A stretch of 64,000 nucleotides of DNA from Sphingobacterium phlebotomi (GTDB taxonomy: Bacteria > Bacteroidota > Bacteroidia > Sphingobacteriales > Sphingobacteriaceae). A program made the translations under genes and the position numbers. The DNA lies in assembly GCF_008180195.1 (NCBI RefSeq), contig NZ_VTAV01000011.1:100355-164354 (forward strand), read 5' to 3'. This document shows, piece after piece, positions 8,129 to 16,509 of the stretch (position 1 is its first letter; every line of letters starts with the position of its first letter). Under the pieces are notes generated by a model, which did no database searches, was not told the DNA's origin, and saw nothing but the letters and a program-made list of their open reading frames with translations.

Positions 8129-9133
8129 TTAAAATGCGTTAACGCCGTTTACGGTGGTGTATTTAAAACTTAATTTTTGATCCGGATAAACATATTGGAA
8201 AGCACTTTGACACATCAGAGCGGCTTCGTGGTATCCAGAGAGAATTAATTTAAGTTTTCCGGGATACGTGTTGATGTCGCCAATAGCATAGATTCGTTCC
8301 ATATTGGTCGCGTAATCAAATGTGTCGACTTCTATCGCATTTTTATCAATATTTAATCCCCACGCTGCAATTGGTCCCAATTTTGGGCTTAACCCATACA
8401 ACGGAATAAAATCTTCAGTAGGCACCACAATGTCTTCCTTCTGCTTGTTTGTAAGGTGAATGTGTTCCAAATGACCGTTTCCACCAAGCGAAACCAAATT
8501 ATGCGACAAGAGTAGGCTTATTTTTCCTTCTTGCGCCAGTCGATAGACTTTTTCTGCAGAATCGGGTGCGCCCCGGAACGAATCATTGCGATGTACGAGT
8601 GTTACCTCTTTTGCAATGTTGGCAAGATAAACCGTCCAGTCGAGCGCGGAGTCTCCGCCGCCAGCGATTACGATACGTTTATCGCGGAAGCGCTCTGGAT
8701 CTTTGACCATATAATGCACATGCGATTTTTCATAAAGCGCTAGATTGACCAAGTCAGGCTTTCGTGGTTCAAAGCAGCCCAACCCGCCAGCAATGACGAC
8801 CACCTGGCAGTGGATGACAGTACCATCCGAACCGATAACATGATAGGAACCGTCGTCTTGCTTTCGCAAACCTTCTACGCGCTCCCCAAGTGTAAATGTG
8901 GGCTGGAATGGTGCGATTTGTTCCATTTGTTTATCGATAAGCTCTTGCGCTTTAATACTGGGATAGCCCGGAATATCATAGATCGGCTTATGGGGATATA
9001 TTTCCGAAAGTTGTCCGCCAACTTGCGGTAATACATCTATTAAATGACACCTCATTTTTAATAAACCGGCTTCGAATACAGCGAATAAACCAACCGGACC
9101 TGCTCCTATAATGCATATATCTGTTTTTATCAT
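8129..9133 (-). CDS. Thioredoxin-reductase-like ferredoxin--NADP+ reductase
   Basis: Homodimeric-type FAD/NAD(P)H reductase of the TrxR-like FNR group. FAD motif GAGPVG (10-15), NADP motif GGGDSALDW (158-166), HRNDSFR (181-187; basic residues for the 2'-phosphate) and FAD-contact YAIGDINTYPGK near the C-terminus. It lacks the redox CxxC of thioredoxin reductase, which separates it from TrxB. The directly adjoining ferredoxin supports the FNR assignment. A MarR gene and desaturase lie upstream on the same strand. Confidence 0.93.
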   Translation of the reverse strand: MIKTDICIIGAGPVGLFAVFEAGLLKMRCHLIDVLPQVGGQLSEIYPHKPIYDIPGYPSIKAQELIDKQMEQIAPFQPTFTLGERVEGLRKQDDGSYHVIGSDGTVIHCQVVVIAGGLGCFEPRKPDLVNLALYEKSHVHYMVKDPERFRDKRIVIAGGGDSALDWTVYLANIAKEVTLVHRNDSFRGAPDSAEKVYRLAQEGKISLLLSHNLVSLGGNGHLEHIHLTNKQKEDIVVPTEDFIPLYGLSPKLGPIAAWGLNIDKNAIEVDTFDYATNMERIYAIGDINTYPGKLKLILSGYHEAALMCQSAFQYVYPDQKLSFKYTTVNGVNAF

Positions 9134-9171
9134 GTGTGTTATATTTAGTTATGAAGTGATTTACTAGTTAC

Positions 9172-9606
9172 TTATACAGTCAAATTATCATATATTGTAT
9201 TCAGTATTTTGGTGAAATTTTTGAAATCTTCTTCTGAAAGATTTTCCCAGGCTTTCATGCGAATCTGGGCGATCTCGGGAGAAAGTTCCTTTACTTTCTT
9301 TTGACCTTTAGTTGTAAGCTGTACCAGCAAACATCGCCTGTCCTCTGGATGGCCCACACGTTCTACCAATTCTTTTTTTATGATAATATCAACGATGCGG
9401 GTTAAGGTGGGTTGATCTTTTCCTGTCTTTTCAGCCAACTCCTTATGTGTCATGGGGTCTTCATTATATAAGACTTTCAAAACGGACCATTGATCGATGG
9501 TGATATCAAAAGCTTTTTCCGAAAAGGAAGACTGCGCATATTGTTTTACCCGTCTGGCGGTTCGATCCAATAGGAAAGAATACTGGGTATATTGTTCTTT
9601 TTTCAT
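9172..9606 (-). CDS. MarR-family transcriptional regulator
   Basis: 144-residue winged-helix regulator: recognition region DPMTHKELAEKTGKDQPTLTRIVDIIIKKELVERVGHPEDRR-type pattern spans about 50-95, with the basic wing PEDRRCLLVQLT. Expected to bind a palindrome as a dimer and respond to a small ligand. It sits 38 nt upstream of the FNR-ferredoxin pair and downstream of the desaturase, so it is a plausible controller of this module. A palindrome GTAAATTTAC (9627-9636) in its own promoter region suggests autoregulation. Ligand unknown. Confidence 0.93.
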   Translation of the reverse strand: MKKEQYTQYSFLLDRTARRVKQYAQSSFSEKAFDITIDQWSVLKVLYNEDPMTHKELAEKTGKDQPTLTRIVDIIIKKELVERVGHPEDRRCLLVQLTTKGQKKVKELSPEIAQIRMKAWENLSEEDFKNFTKILNTIYDNLTV

Positions 9607-9615
9607 GACAATTAT

Positions 9616-9654
9616 TAGTGTGACAAGTAAATTTACGAAAAGATTAATACACTA
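9616..9654. promoter_or_regulatory. Candidate MarR autoregulatory site
   Basis: The region upstream of the MarR gene has a perfect 10-nt palindrome GTAAATTTAC (9627-9636) nested in a wider inverted pair TAGTGT (9616-9621)/ACACTA (9649-9654). Position between the desaturase terminator and the MarR start suits an operator. Binding is inference. Confidence 0.35.
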
Positions 9655-9662
9655 CAAAAAAA

Positions 9663-9690
9663 AGGCTTGGATTTTGTCCAAGCCTTTTTT
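9663..9690 (-). terminator. Terminator of acyl-ACP desaturase gene
   Basis: Perfect 9-bp stem AGGCTTGGA/TCCAAGCCT (9663-9671/9677-9685) with 5-nt loop; poly-A on the plus strand at its left gives the U-tract on the minus strand. It also has a T-run on the other strand. Confidence 0.85.
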
Positions 9691-9693
9691 GTA

Positions 9694-10689
9694 TTACCCA
9701 TGAATCCATTTAAATTTATATTGCATCTCGGGGATTTTTGTTCTTTCTGCTAACCTGGTGAGGCGATCGGGCAATTTCATCAGATAGTCTCGTGCTTTTT
9801 CCCCTTTTTCGTTTAAATCCGTCACTTTATCGATAGCCCATTCGCTGTTGAGTTCCCGGAGGATATCGATATAATCCAAAGCCGTGTATACTTCGATACG
9901 TTGTGCTGCATCGGAGAAATGTGCAAATGCTTCGCCCTGGGGCTCGCCGGCTTCCCGTAAAAAATGGGCAGGCATGACAATCTTTTTACGCATCATATCT
10001 TCGAACGCTATCATGACCTCGCTGGGGTCTACTTTCATGGCATGTGATATAAATGACATGTAAGCTTTTGCATGCCGGGCTTCATCGGCTGCTATGATGC
10101 CGCACATTTTAGCCAATAGTTTATCCCCAGACTTTTTTGAAATACCGGCTACCCGACGGTGCGATACATTCGTCGCCAACTCTTGGAACGAGGTATAAAT
10201 AAAATTGCGGTAAGGATCGGCACCCGTGCCAATATCAAAACCATCTTTTATCAAATATTGGGTTGATATTTCAAATTGCCGCATATCGATACGGCCCGAC
10301 AGGTATAAGTATTTGTTCAGCAAATCGCCATGGCGGTTTTCTTCCGCAGTCCACGCTCTTACCCACTTCATCCATCCACCTTGTTCATTTTTCTCGACGT
10401 CTTCCACCATAGTTAACCAGGACTCATAGGTGGGGAGGGCTTCTTCGGTGATCGTATCACCAATAAGTACGGCGACTAAATCATAAGGAAGCTCTTTTGC
10501 ACTTTCCTGTAGATCTCGCACTTCTTCAAAAAAAGTATCGCGCGAGGCATCTGGCAAGAAATCAGCAGGTTGCCACATTTCTTCTACAGGCTTTAGATAC
10601 TCGCTCATTTCATTCAGCATGAACGGCTCTAAATATGCCATAACCTCTTTTCTCGAGCCCTCAGGGATATTTAATGGTAATTCTTGCAT
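9694..10689 (-). CDS. Acyl-[acyl-carrier-protein] desaturase
   Basis: Soluble di-iron fatty-acid desaturase related to plant stearoyl-ACP delta-9 desaturase, introducing a cis double bond with O2 and two electrons from reduced ferredoxin. The two E/D-ExxH iron motifs are EENRH (116-120) and DEARH (202-206), with additional ligand region SFQELAT (168-173). 331 residues matches bacterial members. It has its own promoter (TATCTTTG at 10698-10705) and terminator. The nearby ferredoxin and its reductase make a self-sufficient electron supply; regiospecificity cannot be read from sequence. Confidence 0.94.
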   Translation of the reverse strand: MQELPLNIPEGSRKEVMAYLEPFMLNEMSEYLKPVEEMWQPADFLPDASRDTFFEEVRDLQESAKELPYDLVAVLIGDTITEEALPTYESWLTMVEDVEKNEQGGWMKWVRAWTAEENRHGDLLNKYLYLSGRIDMRQFEISTQYLIKDGFDIGTGADPYRNFIYTSFQELATNVSHRRVAGISKKSGDKLLAKMCGIIAADEARHAKAYMSFISHAMKVDPSEVMIAFEDMMRKKIVMPAHFLREAGEPQGEAFAHFSDAAQRIEVYTALDYIDILRELNSEWAIDKVTDLNEKGEKARDYLMKLPDRLTRLAERTKIPEMQYKFKWIHG

Positions 10690-10697
10690 ATCTTATA

Positions 10698-10705
10698 CAA
10701 AGATA
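10698..10705 (-). promoter_or_regulatory. Desaturase -7 promoter box
   Basis: Minus-strand TATCTTTG, exact TAnnTTTG, ending 8 nt before the start codon, so the 5' leader would be only a few nucleotides. Confidence 0.5.
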
Positions 10706-10757
10706 ATTAATTGAGAATAAAATACATCCTCTTGACGTGTTTTCGTGCTTAATATAC

Positions 10758-10765
10758 TAACTTTG
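10758..10765 (+). promoter_or_regulatory. sufS -7 promoter box
   Basis: TAACTTTG, exact TAnnTTTG, about 24 nt before the sufS start; TTGAC at 10732-10736 is a possible upstream element with 23-nt spacing. Confidence 0.45.
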
Positions 10766-10789
10766 TAGGATATTTAAGGAGTATAGATA

Positions 10790-12013
10790 TTGATGATATT
10801 TGATATAGAGAAGATACGGACAGATTTTCCGATTTTGGGCAGAGAAGTGAATGGTAGACCGTTGGTTTATTTTGACAACGGGGCAACTACACAAAAACCG
10901 AAGCAGGTTATTGATGCCATTACACGTTATTATGCCGATATGAACAGCAACGTGCATCGTGGCGTGCATTATCTGAGCCAGATTTCCACCGATGCTTTCG
11001 AAGTAACACGCCGTAAAGTACAAGCGTTCATTCATGCGAAACATGAGCATGAAATCATCATCACTAAAGGAACAACAGAGGCTATCAATATTGTTGCTTC
11101 ATGCTATGGTCGTCCATTTATAGATGCAGGGGATGAAATTATCATTTCCGCTATGGAGCATCATTCGAATATCGTGCCTTGGCAAATGCTTTGCGATGAA
11201 AAAGGTTGTAAGCTACGTATTATCCCGATGAACGATAACGGAGAGTTAGCTATAGAAGCTTACAAATCGTTGTTTTCGGAGCGGACGAAGCTTGTTTCTT
11301 TCACGTACGTATCCAATGCTTTAGGGACGGTGAACCCTGTAAAAGAGATGATCGATATTGCGCACGAACATGGTGTGCCTGTATTGGTCGATGGAGCACA
11401 AGCTATACAACACGTAGCAATAGATGTGCAAGCACTTGATGTGGATTTCTTCGCTTTTTCGGGGCATAAGATGTATGGTCCAACGGGAGTTGGTGTATTG
11501 TACGGAAAAGAAGAACTGTTAAATAAAATGCCGCCTTATCAAGGGGGGGGGGATATGATTAAGGATGTGACCTTTGAAAAGACGACCTATAATGAGCTGC
11601 CTTTTAAGTTTGAGGCAGGAACACCCAATATCGAGGCAGGCATCTGTCTGGGCGATGCTATAGATTACATCGAAGGCATCGGTTTGGATGCGATCAAAGC
11701 CTATGAAGATGAACTTTTGGCTTACGCGACATCGCGCTTGTCAGAAATAGAGGGAATCCGCTTTATCGGAACAGCAGAACAAAAATCTTCGGTTATTTCT
11801 TTTGTTGTGGATGGTGTACACCCTTATGATATCGGGGTCATATTGGACAAGTTGGGCATAGCGGTAAGAACGGGGCATCACTGTGCACAACCGGTTATGG
11901 ACGCCTTTGATATTCCAGGGACCGTCAGGGTATCGTTAGCCATGTACAATACCAAAGAAGAAGTAGACGCCCTAATCGAGGGATTGAAGAGAGCGTTAAA
12001 CATGTTGTTGTAG
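10790..12013 (+). CDS. sufS: Cysteine desulfurase SufS
   Basis: PLP enzyme removing sulfur from cysteine for Fe-S assembly; group II desulfurase. PLP lysine K227 in SGHKMYGPTG, the histidine motif MEHHSNIVPW (122-131) and active-site C365 in RTGHHCAQPVM. 407 residues is normal. The two ATG codons at 10790 and 10793 cannot be separated. A run of ten G (11543-11552) encodes the conserved Gly triplet 252-254. sufE follows 15 nt later as its sulfur acceptor; sufBCD are not in the window. Confidence 0.97.
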   Translation: MMIFDIEKIRTDFPILGREVNGRPLVYFDNGATTQKPKQVIDAITRYYADMNSNVHRGVHYLSQISTDAFEVTRRKVQAFIHAKHEHEIIITKGTTEAINIVASCYGRPFIDAGDEIIISAMEHHSNIVPWQMLCDEKGCKLRIIPMNDNGELAIEAYKSLFSERTKLVSFTYVSNALGTVNPVKEMIDIAHEHGVPVLVDGAQAIQHVAIDVQALDVDFFAFSGHKMYGPTGVGVLYGKEELLNKMPPYQGGGDMIKDVTFEKTTYNELPFKFEAGTPNIEAGICLGDAIDYIEGIGLDAIKAYEDELLAYATSRLSEIEGIRFIGTAEQKSSVISFVVDGVHPYDIGVILDKLGIAVRTGHHCAQPVMDAFDIPGTVRVSLAMYNTKEEVDALIEGLKRALNMLL

Positions 12014-12028
12014 GAGTAAATACGAAAA

Positions 12029-12448
12029 ATGACTATAAACGAGATACAGGAAGAACTTATTGAAGACTTTTCTTTTTATCAAGACTGGATGGAGAAATAC
12101 GAATACATCATCCAGTTGGGAAAGGAAGTCCCTTTGATCAAAGAGGAATATAAAAAAGACGATTATATTATTAAAGGATGCCAATCAAAGGTGTGGTTAT
12201 ATCCGGAACTGCGGGATGGAAAAGTATATTTTACGGCTGATAGTGACGCGGTTATTACCAAAGGCCTGGTAAGCTTGATGGTAAAAGTGCTATCTGGGCA
12301 TACACCGCAGGAGATAGCACAGACGGATCTTTATTTTATTGACAAAATTGGATTGAAAGAACATCTATCTCCGACACGTGCAAACGGTTTATTATCCATG
12401 GTAAAACAAATGAAATTGTATGCTGTGGCGCTGCAGATGAGGGCGTAA
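12029..12448 (+). CDS. sufE: Cysteine desulfuration protein SufE
   Basis: Sulfur-accepting partner that stimulates SufS and passes persulfide sulfur to SufBCD. 139 residues with the acceptor cysteine C51 in the loop IIKGCQSKVWL, and the family LSPTRANGLLSMV helix near the C-terminus. It is directly downstream of sufS in the same operon. Convergent with murI, separated by 15 nt. Confidence 0.97.
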   Translation: MTINEIQEELIEDFSFYQDWMEKYEYIIQLGKEVPLIKEEYKKDDYIIKGCQSKVWLYPELRDGKVYFTADSDAVITKGLVSLMVKVLSGHTPQEIAQTDLYFIDKIGLKEHLSPTRANGLLSMVKQMKLYAVALQMRA

Positions 12449-12463
12449 GATATTTTGTTGTGT

Positions 12464-13288
12464 CTATACGGAGATATATTGAGCATGTACTTTTTCTCCA
12501 AAAAATACCGCTGCCTTCTCTTCAAAATCAACGGGATTATCCGTTGTGAAAAACTGTATACGACCGCTTTTTGAACAGGTTTCCTCCACTTCGGGGTGAC
12601 GATTAAAGTAATCGACCAGGCTTGCTGCAATCAATTCGCCCTGAGGCAAGATCTGCACATGAGGAGGCGTGTGTTGGTTTATGAGGGGTAGCAATAGGGG
12701 GTAATGGGTGCAAGCTAGAATCAGGGTGTCAATCTGAGGGTTCTGACCAAGTATATGCTGCATATCTTTTCTCACAATTTCACTTGCAATTGCTCCGTCT
12801 ATTTCATTTCTTTCAACAAGTGGTACCCACAATGGGCAGGCGTGTTGATATACTTTTATTTCCGGATGAAACTTGGTGATCTCTATTTTATAGGATTCAG
12901 ATAATACGGTGCCCGGGGTGGCAAGCACACCTACTTCATTGGTTTTGGTGTAATAATGGATGGATTCTGTGGTAGGACGAATAACGCCCAGTACTTTCTT
13001 TCCTGGAGGGAGATCGTTCTGTTGAATAGTTCGCAAAGCTTTTGCAGATGCTGTATTGCATGCAAGGATAACGAGGTTACAGCCTAGCTCAAATAATTTG
13101 AATACACATTCTTTTGTGAAATCATAAACTTCTTCAAACGATCGGGTCCCATAGGGAACGCGTGCGTTATCTCCCAAATAGATATAATCGTATGAAGGCA
13201 AGGCGGTCTTAATTTTCCGAAAAACGGTTAATCCTCCGAAACCAGAGTCAAATATGCCAATTGGGCCTTGCTTTGCAGTATTTATCAT
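12464..13288 (-). CDS. murI: Glutamate racemase
   Basis: Makes D-glutamate for peptidoglycan from L-glutamate by two-base catalysis. Motifs: IGIFDSGFGGLTV (10-22, D14), first catalytic cysteine C77 in ILACNTAS and second C193 in ILACTHYPLL. 274 residues. A near-consensus CATCTTTG box (13317-13324, minus) lies 29 nt upstream. Divergent from the outer-membrane gene that follows. Confidence 0.97.
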   Translation of the reverse strand: MINTAKQGPIGIFDSGFGGLTVFRKIKTALPSYDYIYLGDNARVPYGTRSFEEVYDFTKECVFKLFELGCNLVILACNTASAKALRTIQQNDLPPGKKVLGVIRPTTESIHYYTKTNEVGVLATPGTVLSESYKIEITKFHPEIKVYQHACPLWVPLVERNEIDGAIASEIVRKDMQHILGQNPQIDTLILACTHYPLLLPLINQHTPPHVQILPQGELIAASLVDYFNRHPEVEETCSKSGRIQFFTTDNPVDFEEKAAVFFGEKVHAQYISV

Positions 13289-13359
13289 TATATTTCTACC
13301 CGTTTCTTTTGTTAGGCAAAGATGGTTTTTCTTTGTAAGTTTTCCAACTCTAATATCGT

Positions 13360-13367
13360 TACCTTTG
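13360..13367 (+). promoter_or_regulatory. -7 promoter box of the Wzi/RemB-like gene
   Basis: TACCTTTG, an exact TAnnTTTG, 63 nt before the ATG at 13430. A start further upstream than 13430 (TTG at 13394) would lack a normal signal peptide. Confidence 0.45.
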
Positions 13368-13429
13368 GTGTTAAATAAAATTAGGAATAATAATTGTTAG
13401 GAAGAACAGGTATAATATATTTCTCATCT

Positions 13430-15058
13430 ATGAAGTTTCATTACTTTCTTTTTTTTGTGTCGTTTGCATTGATTACTACAATGCCGGTCATAAAAGCACA
13501 GGTTAAGAACCAACCCTATTCATATCAACACTATCAAAAATACGACGAACTTCTTTATTCGCCGAATACACGGATGCATACCGCGACCAAACCTTTTCTT
13601 TTTAAAGGAGATTTATTGGCCAAGTATGATTCTATCCAAAGCTTGAATCAAGTGGGGTCGGACAATATTTTCATGCGGAAAATATTCAATGAGCACCTTG
13701 TGGAAATTCATAAAGAAGACCATAGCTTTTATTTGGACTTTCTGCCTGATTTTGTAATCGGAAAAGAAATGATCGGTGCGGATAAAAGAACGACCTGGTT
13801 GAACACCCGTGGTATTCAGGTTGGATTGAATATCAAGGATAAATTTACTTTTTATGCTAATGCTTTTGAAAATCAAGGTGTTTTTCCGAATTACCTTACC
13901 GATTATATCGACAGAGCTGGCGTGATTCCTGGACAGGGAAACGTGAAAGACTTAGCTGGCAATAAAAAAGATTGGATGTATGCTACAGCGAACTTAAGTT
14001 ATGACTTTAGTGACTACTTCCAGGCAACATTAGCGTATGACAAGAACCATATTGGAGATGGTTATCGTTCTTTGTTATTATCGGACTTCTCTTCAAATTA
14101 TGCGCATTTGAAATTCACGGGTAAGATCGGGAATGTGCAGTATACATCGATATGGGCCTATATGAACGACCCGAGAAACCCCCGCATAGACTCGCTCAAC
14201 TCCGGTGGTCGGTTCGGTGATGGTATCAAATGGGGGGCTTTCCAGTATTTGGATTATAACGCCACAAATCGCTTGTCGATTGGTTTTTTCCAAGCCGTTG
14301 TGTGGGCTAATCGTAATGAAGCGGGGCATCGTGGATTTGATTTTAATTACGCTAATCCTCTCATTTTCTTACGTCCGGTAGAATCTAATAACTCGACTTC
14401 GCCCGATAAGATGTTCTTAGGGCTGAATGCCAAATATAAAGTGCTGGATAACCTTACGGCTTATGGACAATTCTTATTAGGAGAGTTTACGGCTAAAGAG
14501 TTTTTCGCCGGAAATGGCTATGCGCATAATAAATGGGGTACGCAACTAGGGGTGAAAGGCTTCAATATATTTAAGGTGCAGAATCTCAATTTTTTGGCAG
14601 AATATAATGTCGTACGACCGTATACCTATCAACATTTTGTGTCTATATCCAACTATAGTAATAACGGCGAACCATTAGCACATCCAAGAGGGGCTAATTT
14701 CCGAGAGCTCATTGGGATGGCCAACTATTCGTGGAACCGTTTCGATTTCTCTGTACAGGGGGTGTACAGCCGTTATGGCACAGATCCTGACCCATTGACG
14801 AACATGGGAGGCGATATTTTTCAATCATATCGAACGATCCCCGATATGCATGGCAATTATATTGGACAAGGGGTAAGGAATGACCTTTATTATGCCGATG
14901 TAAAAGCTGCTTATGTATTGAACCCGAAATATAATTTGCGTTTCGAAGTAGGGTATGCGCAACGTTACAATAGGATAAAGGATTCACCTACAGAGAAATC
15001 CGGTGTTATAAGTTTCGGGCTTCGTTCTTCGTTCCGTAATTTTTATGGAGATATTTAG
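13430..15058 (+). CDS. Outer-membrane beta-barrel, Wzi/RemB-like capsule or gliding protein
   Basis: 542-residue exported protein. A signal peptide (MKFHYFLFFVSFALITTMPVIKA, about 1-23) is followed by a long strand-rich region with alternating aromatic residues (NLSYDFSDYFQATLAYDKN, FRFEVGYAQRYN-like patterns) ending in SFGLRSSFRNFYGDI, as in outer-membrane barrels. The overall pattern recalls the Wzi capsule-assembly family and the Bacteroidota RemB gliding-associated proteins. Which function applies is not decidable here; no capsule or gld/spr genes are nearby. It is followed 37 nt later by aroQ. Confidence 0.75.
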   Translation: MKFHYFLFFVSFALITTMPVIKAQVKNQPYSYQHYQKYDELLYSPNTRMHTATKPFLFKGDLLAKYDSIQSLNQVGSDNIFMRKIFNEHLVEIHKEDHSFYLDFLPDFVIGKEMIGADKRTTWLNTRGIQVGLNIKDKFTFYANAFENQGVFPNYLTDYIDRAGVIPGQGNVKDLAGNKKDWMYATANLSYDFSDYFQATLAYDKNHIGDGYRSLLLSDFSSNYAHLKFTGKIGNVQYTSIWAYMNDPRNPRIDSLNSGGRFGDGIKWGAFQYLDYNATNRLSIGFFQAVVWANRNEAGHRGFDFNYANPLIFLRPVESNNSTSPDKMFLGLNAKYKVLDNLTAYGQFLLGEFTAKEFFAGNGYAHNKWGTQLGVKGFNIFKVQNLNFLAEYNVVRPYTYQHFVSISNYSNNGEPLAHPRGANFRELIGMANYSWNRFDFSVQGVYSRYGTDPDPLTNMGGDIFQSYRTIPDMHGNYIGQGVRNDLYYADVKAAYVLNPKYNLRFEVGYAQRYNRIKDSPTEKSGVISFGLRSSFRNFYGDI

Positions 15059-15095
15059 GATATTGTTATCTTTATACACAGTATTTAGGTAGTCT

Positions 15096-15512
15096 ATGAA
15101 GAAACTCATGATCATAAACGGCCCTAATCTAAATTTATTAGGGATACGGGAGAAAAATATTTACGGAAGTCAAGATTTCCAATCTTTTTTTGAAGAATTA
15201 AGACAGCGGTATTTGACGATTGAGCTGTCTTATTTCCAAAGTAACCACGAGGGTGAGATTATCGACAAATTGCATGAGATCGGTTTTTCTTATGATGGTA
15301 TCGTACTCAATGCCGGAGCCTATACGCATACCTCTCTGGCTATTGGCGATGCCATTGCCGGTATTACAACGCCAGTCGTGGAAGTGCATATTTCAAACGT
15401 ACACAAGCGTGAGGCATTCCGCCACCGTTCCTATCTTGCCCAAAACTGTGTTGGCGTAATTTGCGGTTTTGGCCTAAACAGTTATAAATTGGGAATAGAG
15501 AGTTTTTTATAG
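15096..15512 (+). CDS. aroQ: 3-dehydroquinate dehydratase, type II
   Basis: Shikimate-pathway step converting 3-dehydroquinate to 3-dehydroshikimate. Signatures: IINGPNLNLLGIRE (6-19), catalytic Tyr23 in NIYGSQ, QSNHEGE, NAGAYTHTSLA and EVHISNVHKREAFRHRSY with the catalytic His. 138 residues, the standard type II length. Downstream a hairpin overlaps the stop codon between it and convergent lgt. Confidence 0.97.
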   Translation: MKKLMIINGPNLNLLGIREKNIYGSQDFQSFFEELRQRYLTIELSYFQSNHEGEIIDKLHEIGFSYDGIVLNAGAYTHTSLAIGDAIAGITTPVVEVHISNVHKREAFRHRSYLAQNCVGVICGFGLNSYKLGIESFL

Positions 15513-15528
15513 ACCATCTATTCCCAAT
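15488..15528. repeat. Inverted repeat across aroQ stop codon
   Basis: 11-bp perfect inverted arms ATTGGGAATAG (15488-15498) and CTATTCCCAAT (15518-15528) flank a 19-nt loop containing the aroQ stop. No T-run follows, so it is probably an mRNA 3'-end stabilising hairpin or poor terminator between convergent genes. Confidence 0.5.
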
Positions 15529-15532
15529 GGAT

Positions 15533-16354
15533 TTATGCTTTCTGTTTCGGTTTTCGGAAAATAAGGTATAATCCCCCAATCATAAAGGGAATACTTAGTA
15601 ATTGCCCCATATTAAACTTCATGCTGTCTTCAAAAGCTTCCTGGTTTTCTTTATAAAATTCAAGCACAAACCGGGCACCAAATAACAGAACCAGGAATAT
15701 ACCAAATAGATAACCTGCTTTGGGTTTTGCATTCTTTTGGTACATCGTCCATAAAATGATAAAGATGATAATATAAGCGATTGCTTCATAAAGTTGCGCC
15801 GGGTGGCGTGGTAGCATATCTTCTCTTTCAAACACTACAGCCCACGGCACGGAGGTCGGAAGCCCGATAATCTCCGAATTGAAGAAGTTGCCCAATCGTA
15901 CAAATGCTCCTGCAAGTGGGACGACAATAATCAATCTATCGGTAATCCACATGAAATCGGTTTTCGTTTTTCGGGAGAACAACCATAATGCCAATAGAAT
16001 ACCAATAGCCCCGCCATGACTAGCAAGTCCTTGAAATCCGGTAAGTTCAAAACTGCCATTTACCATACGGAAAGGAAGAATCATTTCCAGCGGATGCTGG
16101 CTATAATAGTCAAATTCATAGAAAAGACAGTGGCCCAACCGTGCTCCGATTAACGTGCCTAAAAAGATATAAATACTTAATTGATCCAGTAGTTCTTGTG
16201 TTTTGCCCTCTCTATTGAAAATTTTCAACATGAGGATATACGATACCACAAAGGCTGCTAAAAAGCATAACGCGTAATAGCGTAGACCAAAAGAACCTAT
16301 TTCAAAAATGACAGGGTCTATATTCCAATGGATAACATTTAATATTGCGTGCAT
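15533..16354 (-). CDS. lgt: Prolipoprotein diacylglyceryl transferase
   Basis: Inner-membrane enzyme transferring diacylglycerol from phosphatidylglycerol to the lipobox cysteine of prolipoproteins. 273 residues with about seven hydrophobic segments, the conserved ASHGGAIGI motif and the Lgt signature RLGNFFNSEIIGLPT with essential Arg/Asn, plus RHPAQLYEA. The promoter is the gpmI-like 31-nt element (16373-16403). Substrates in this window include the M48 lipoprotein and GlpQ. Confidence 0.97.
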   Translation of the reverse strand: MHAILNVIHWNIDPVIFEIGSFGLRYYALCFLAAFVVSYILMLKIFNREGKTQELLDQLSIYIFLGTLIGARLGHCLFYEFDYYSQHPLEMILPFRMVNGSFELTGFQGLASHGGAIGILLALWLFSRKTKTDFMWITDRLIIVVPLAGAFVRLGNFFNSEIIGLPTSVPWAVVFEREDMLPRHPAQLYEAIAYIIIFIILWTMYQKNAKPKAGYLFGIFLVLLFGARFVLEFYKENQEAFEDSMKFNMGQLLSIPFMIGGLYLIFRKPKQKA

Positions 16355-16372
16355 AAGTCTTCAATTGTGCGG

Positions 16373-16403
16373 TAAACCTAAATAAATTTATTTTTATATG
16401 CAA
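16373..16403 (-). promoter_or_regulatory. Promoter of lgt (shared element with gpmI)
   Basis: Minus-strand TTG (16401-16403), 20-nt spacer and TAGGTTTA (16373-16380). The same block, differing at two of 31 positions, is upstream of gpmI (1574-1604). TSS is expected about 12 nt before the ATG. Confidence 0.55.
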
Positions 16404-16451
16404 TATAAGCATATGCATATAAAATTTCTTATGCTATTTGAGTGAAATTCC

Positions 16452-16491
16452 TAACTTTGATAACCATGCAATCCGGAGGATTGCATGGTTA
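16452..16491 (+). promoter_or_regulatory. Promoter and 5' stem-loop of M42 peptidase gene
   Basis: Exact -7 box TAACTTTG (16452-16459) immediately followed by a perfect 14-bp inverted repeat TAACCATGCAATCC/GGATTGCATGGTTA with a 3-nt loop (16461-16491). The hairpin would sit at the very 5' end of the mRNA, 18 nt before the ATG. No T-run follows, so it is not a terminator; either an mRNA stabiliser or an operator. Confidence 0.6.
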
Positions 16492-16509
16492 TAGATATAG
16501 ATAGAATAT

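Noticed and set aside
9134..9171. Second MarR operator upstream of the FNR gene
   Set aside because: AAGTGATTTACTAGTTACTT is only partly symmetrical and shares little more than AAGTAA with the site upstream of the MarR gene.
13394..13429. Upstream TTG start of the Wzi/RemB-like protein
   Set aside because: The ATG at 13430 gives a clean signal peptide; the extension breaks it.
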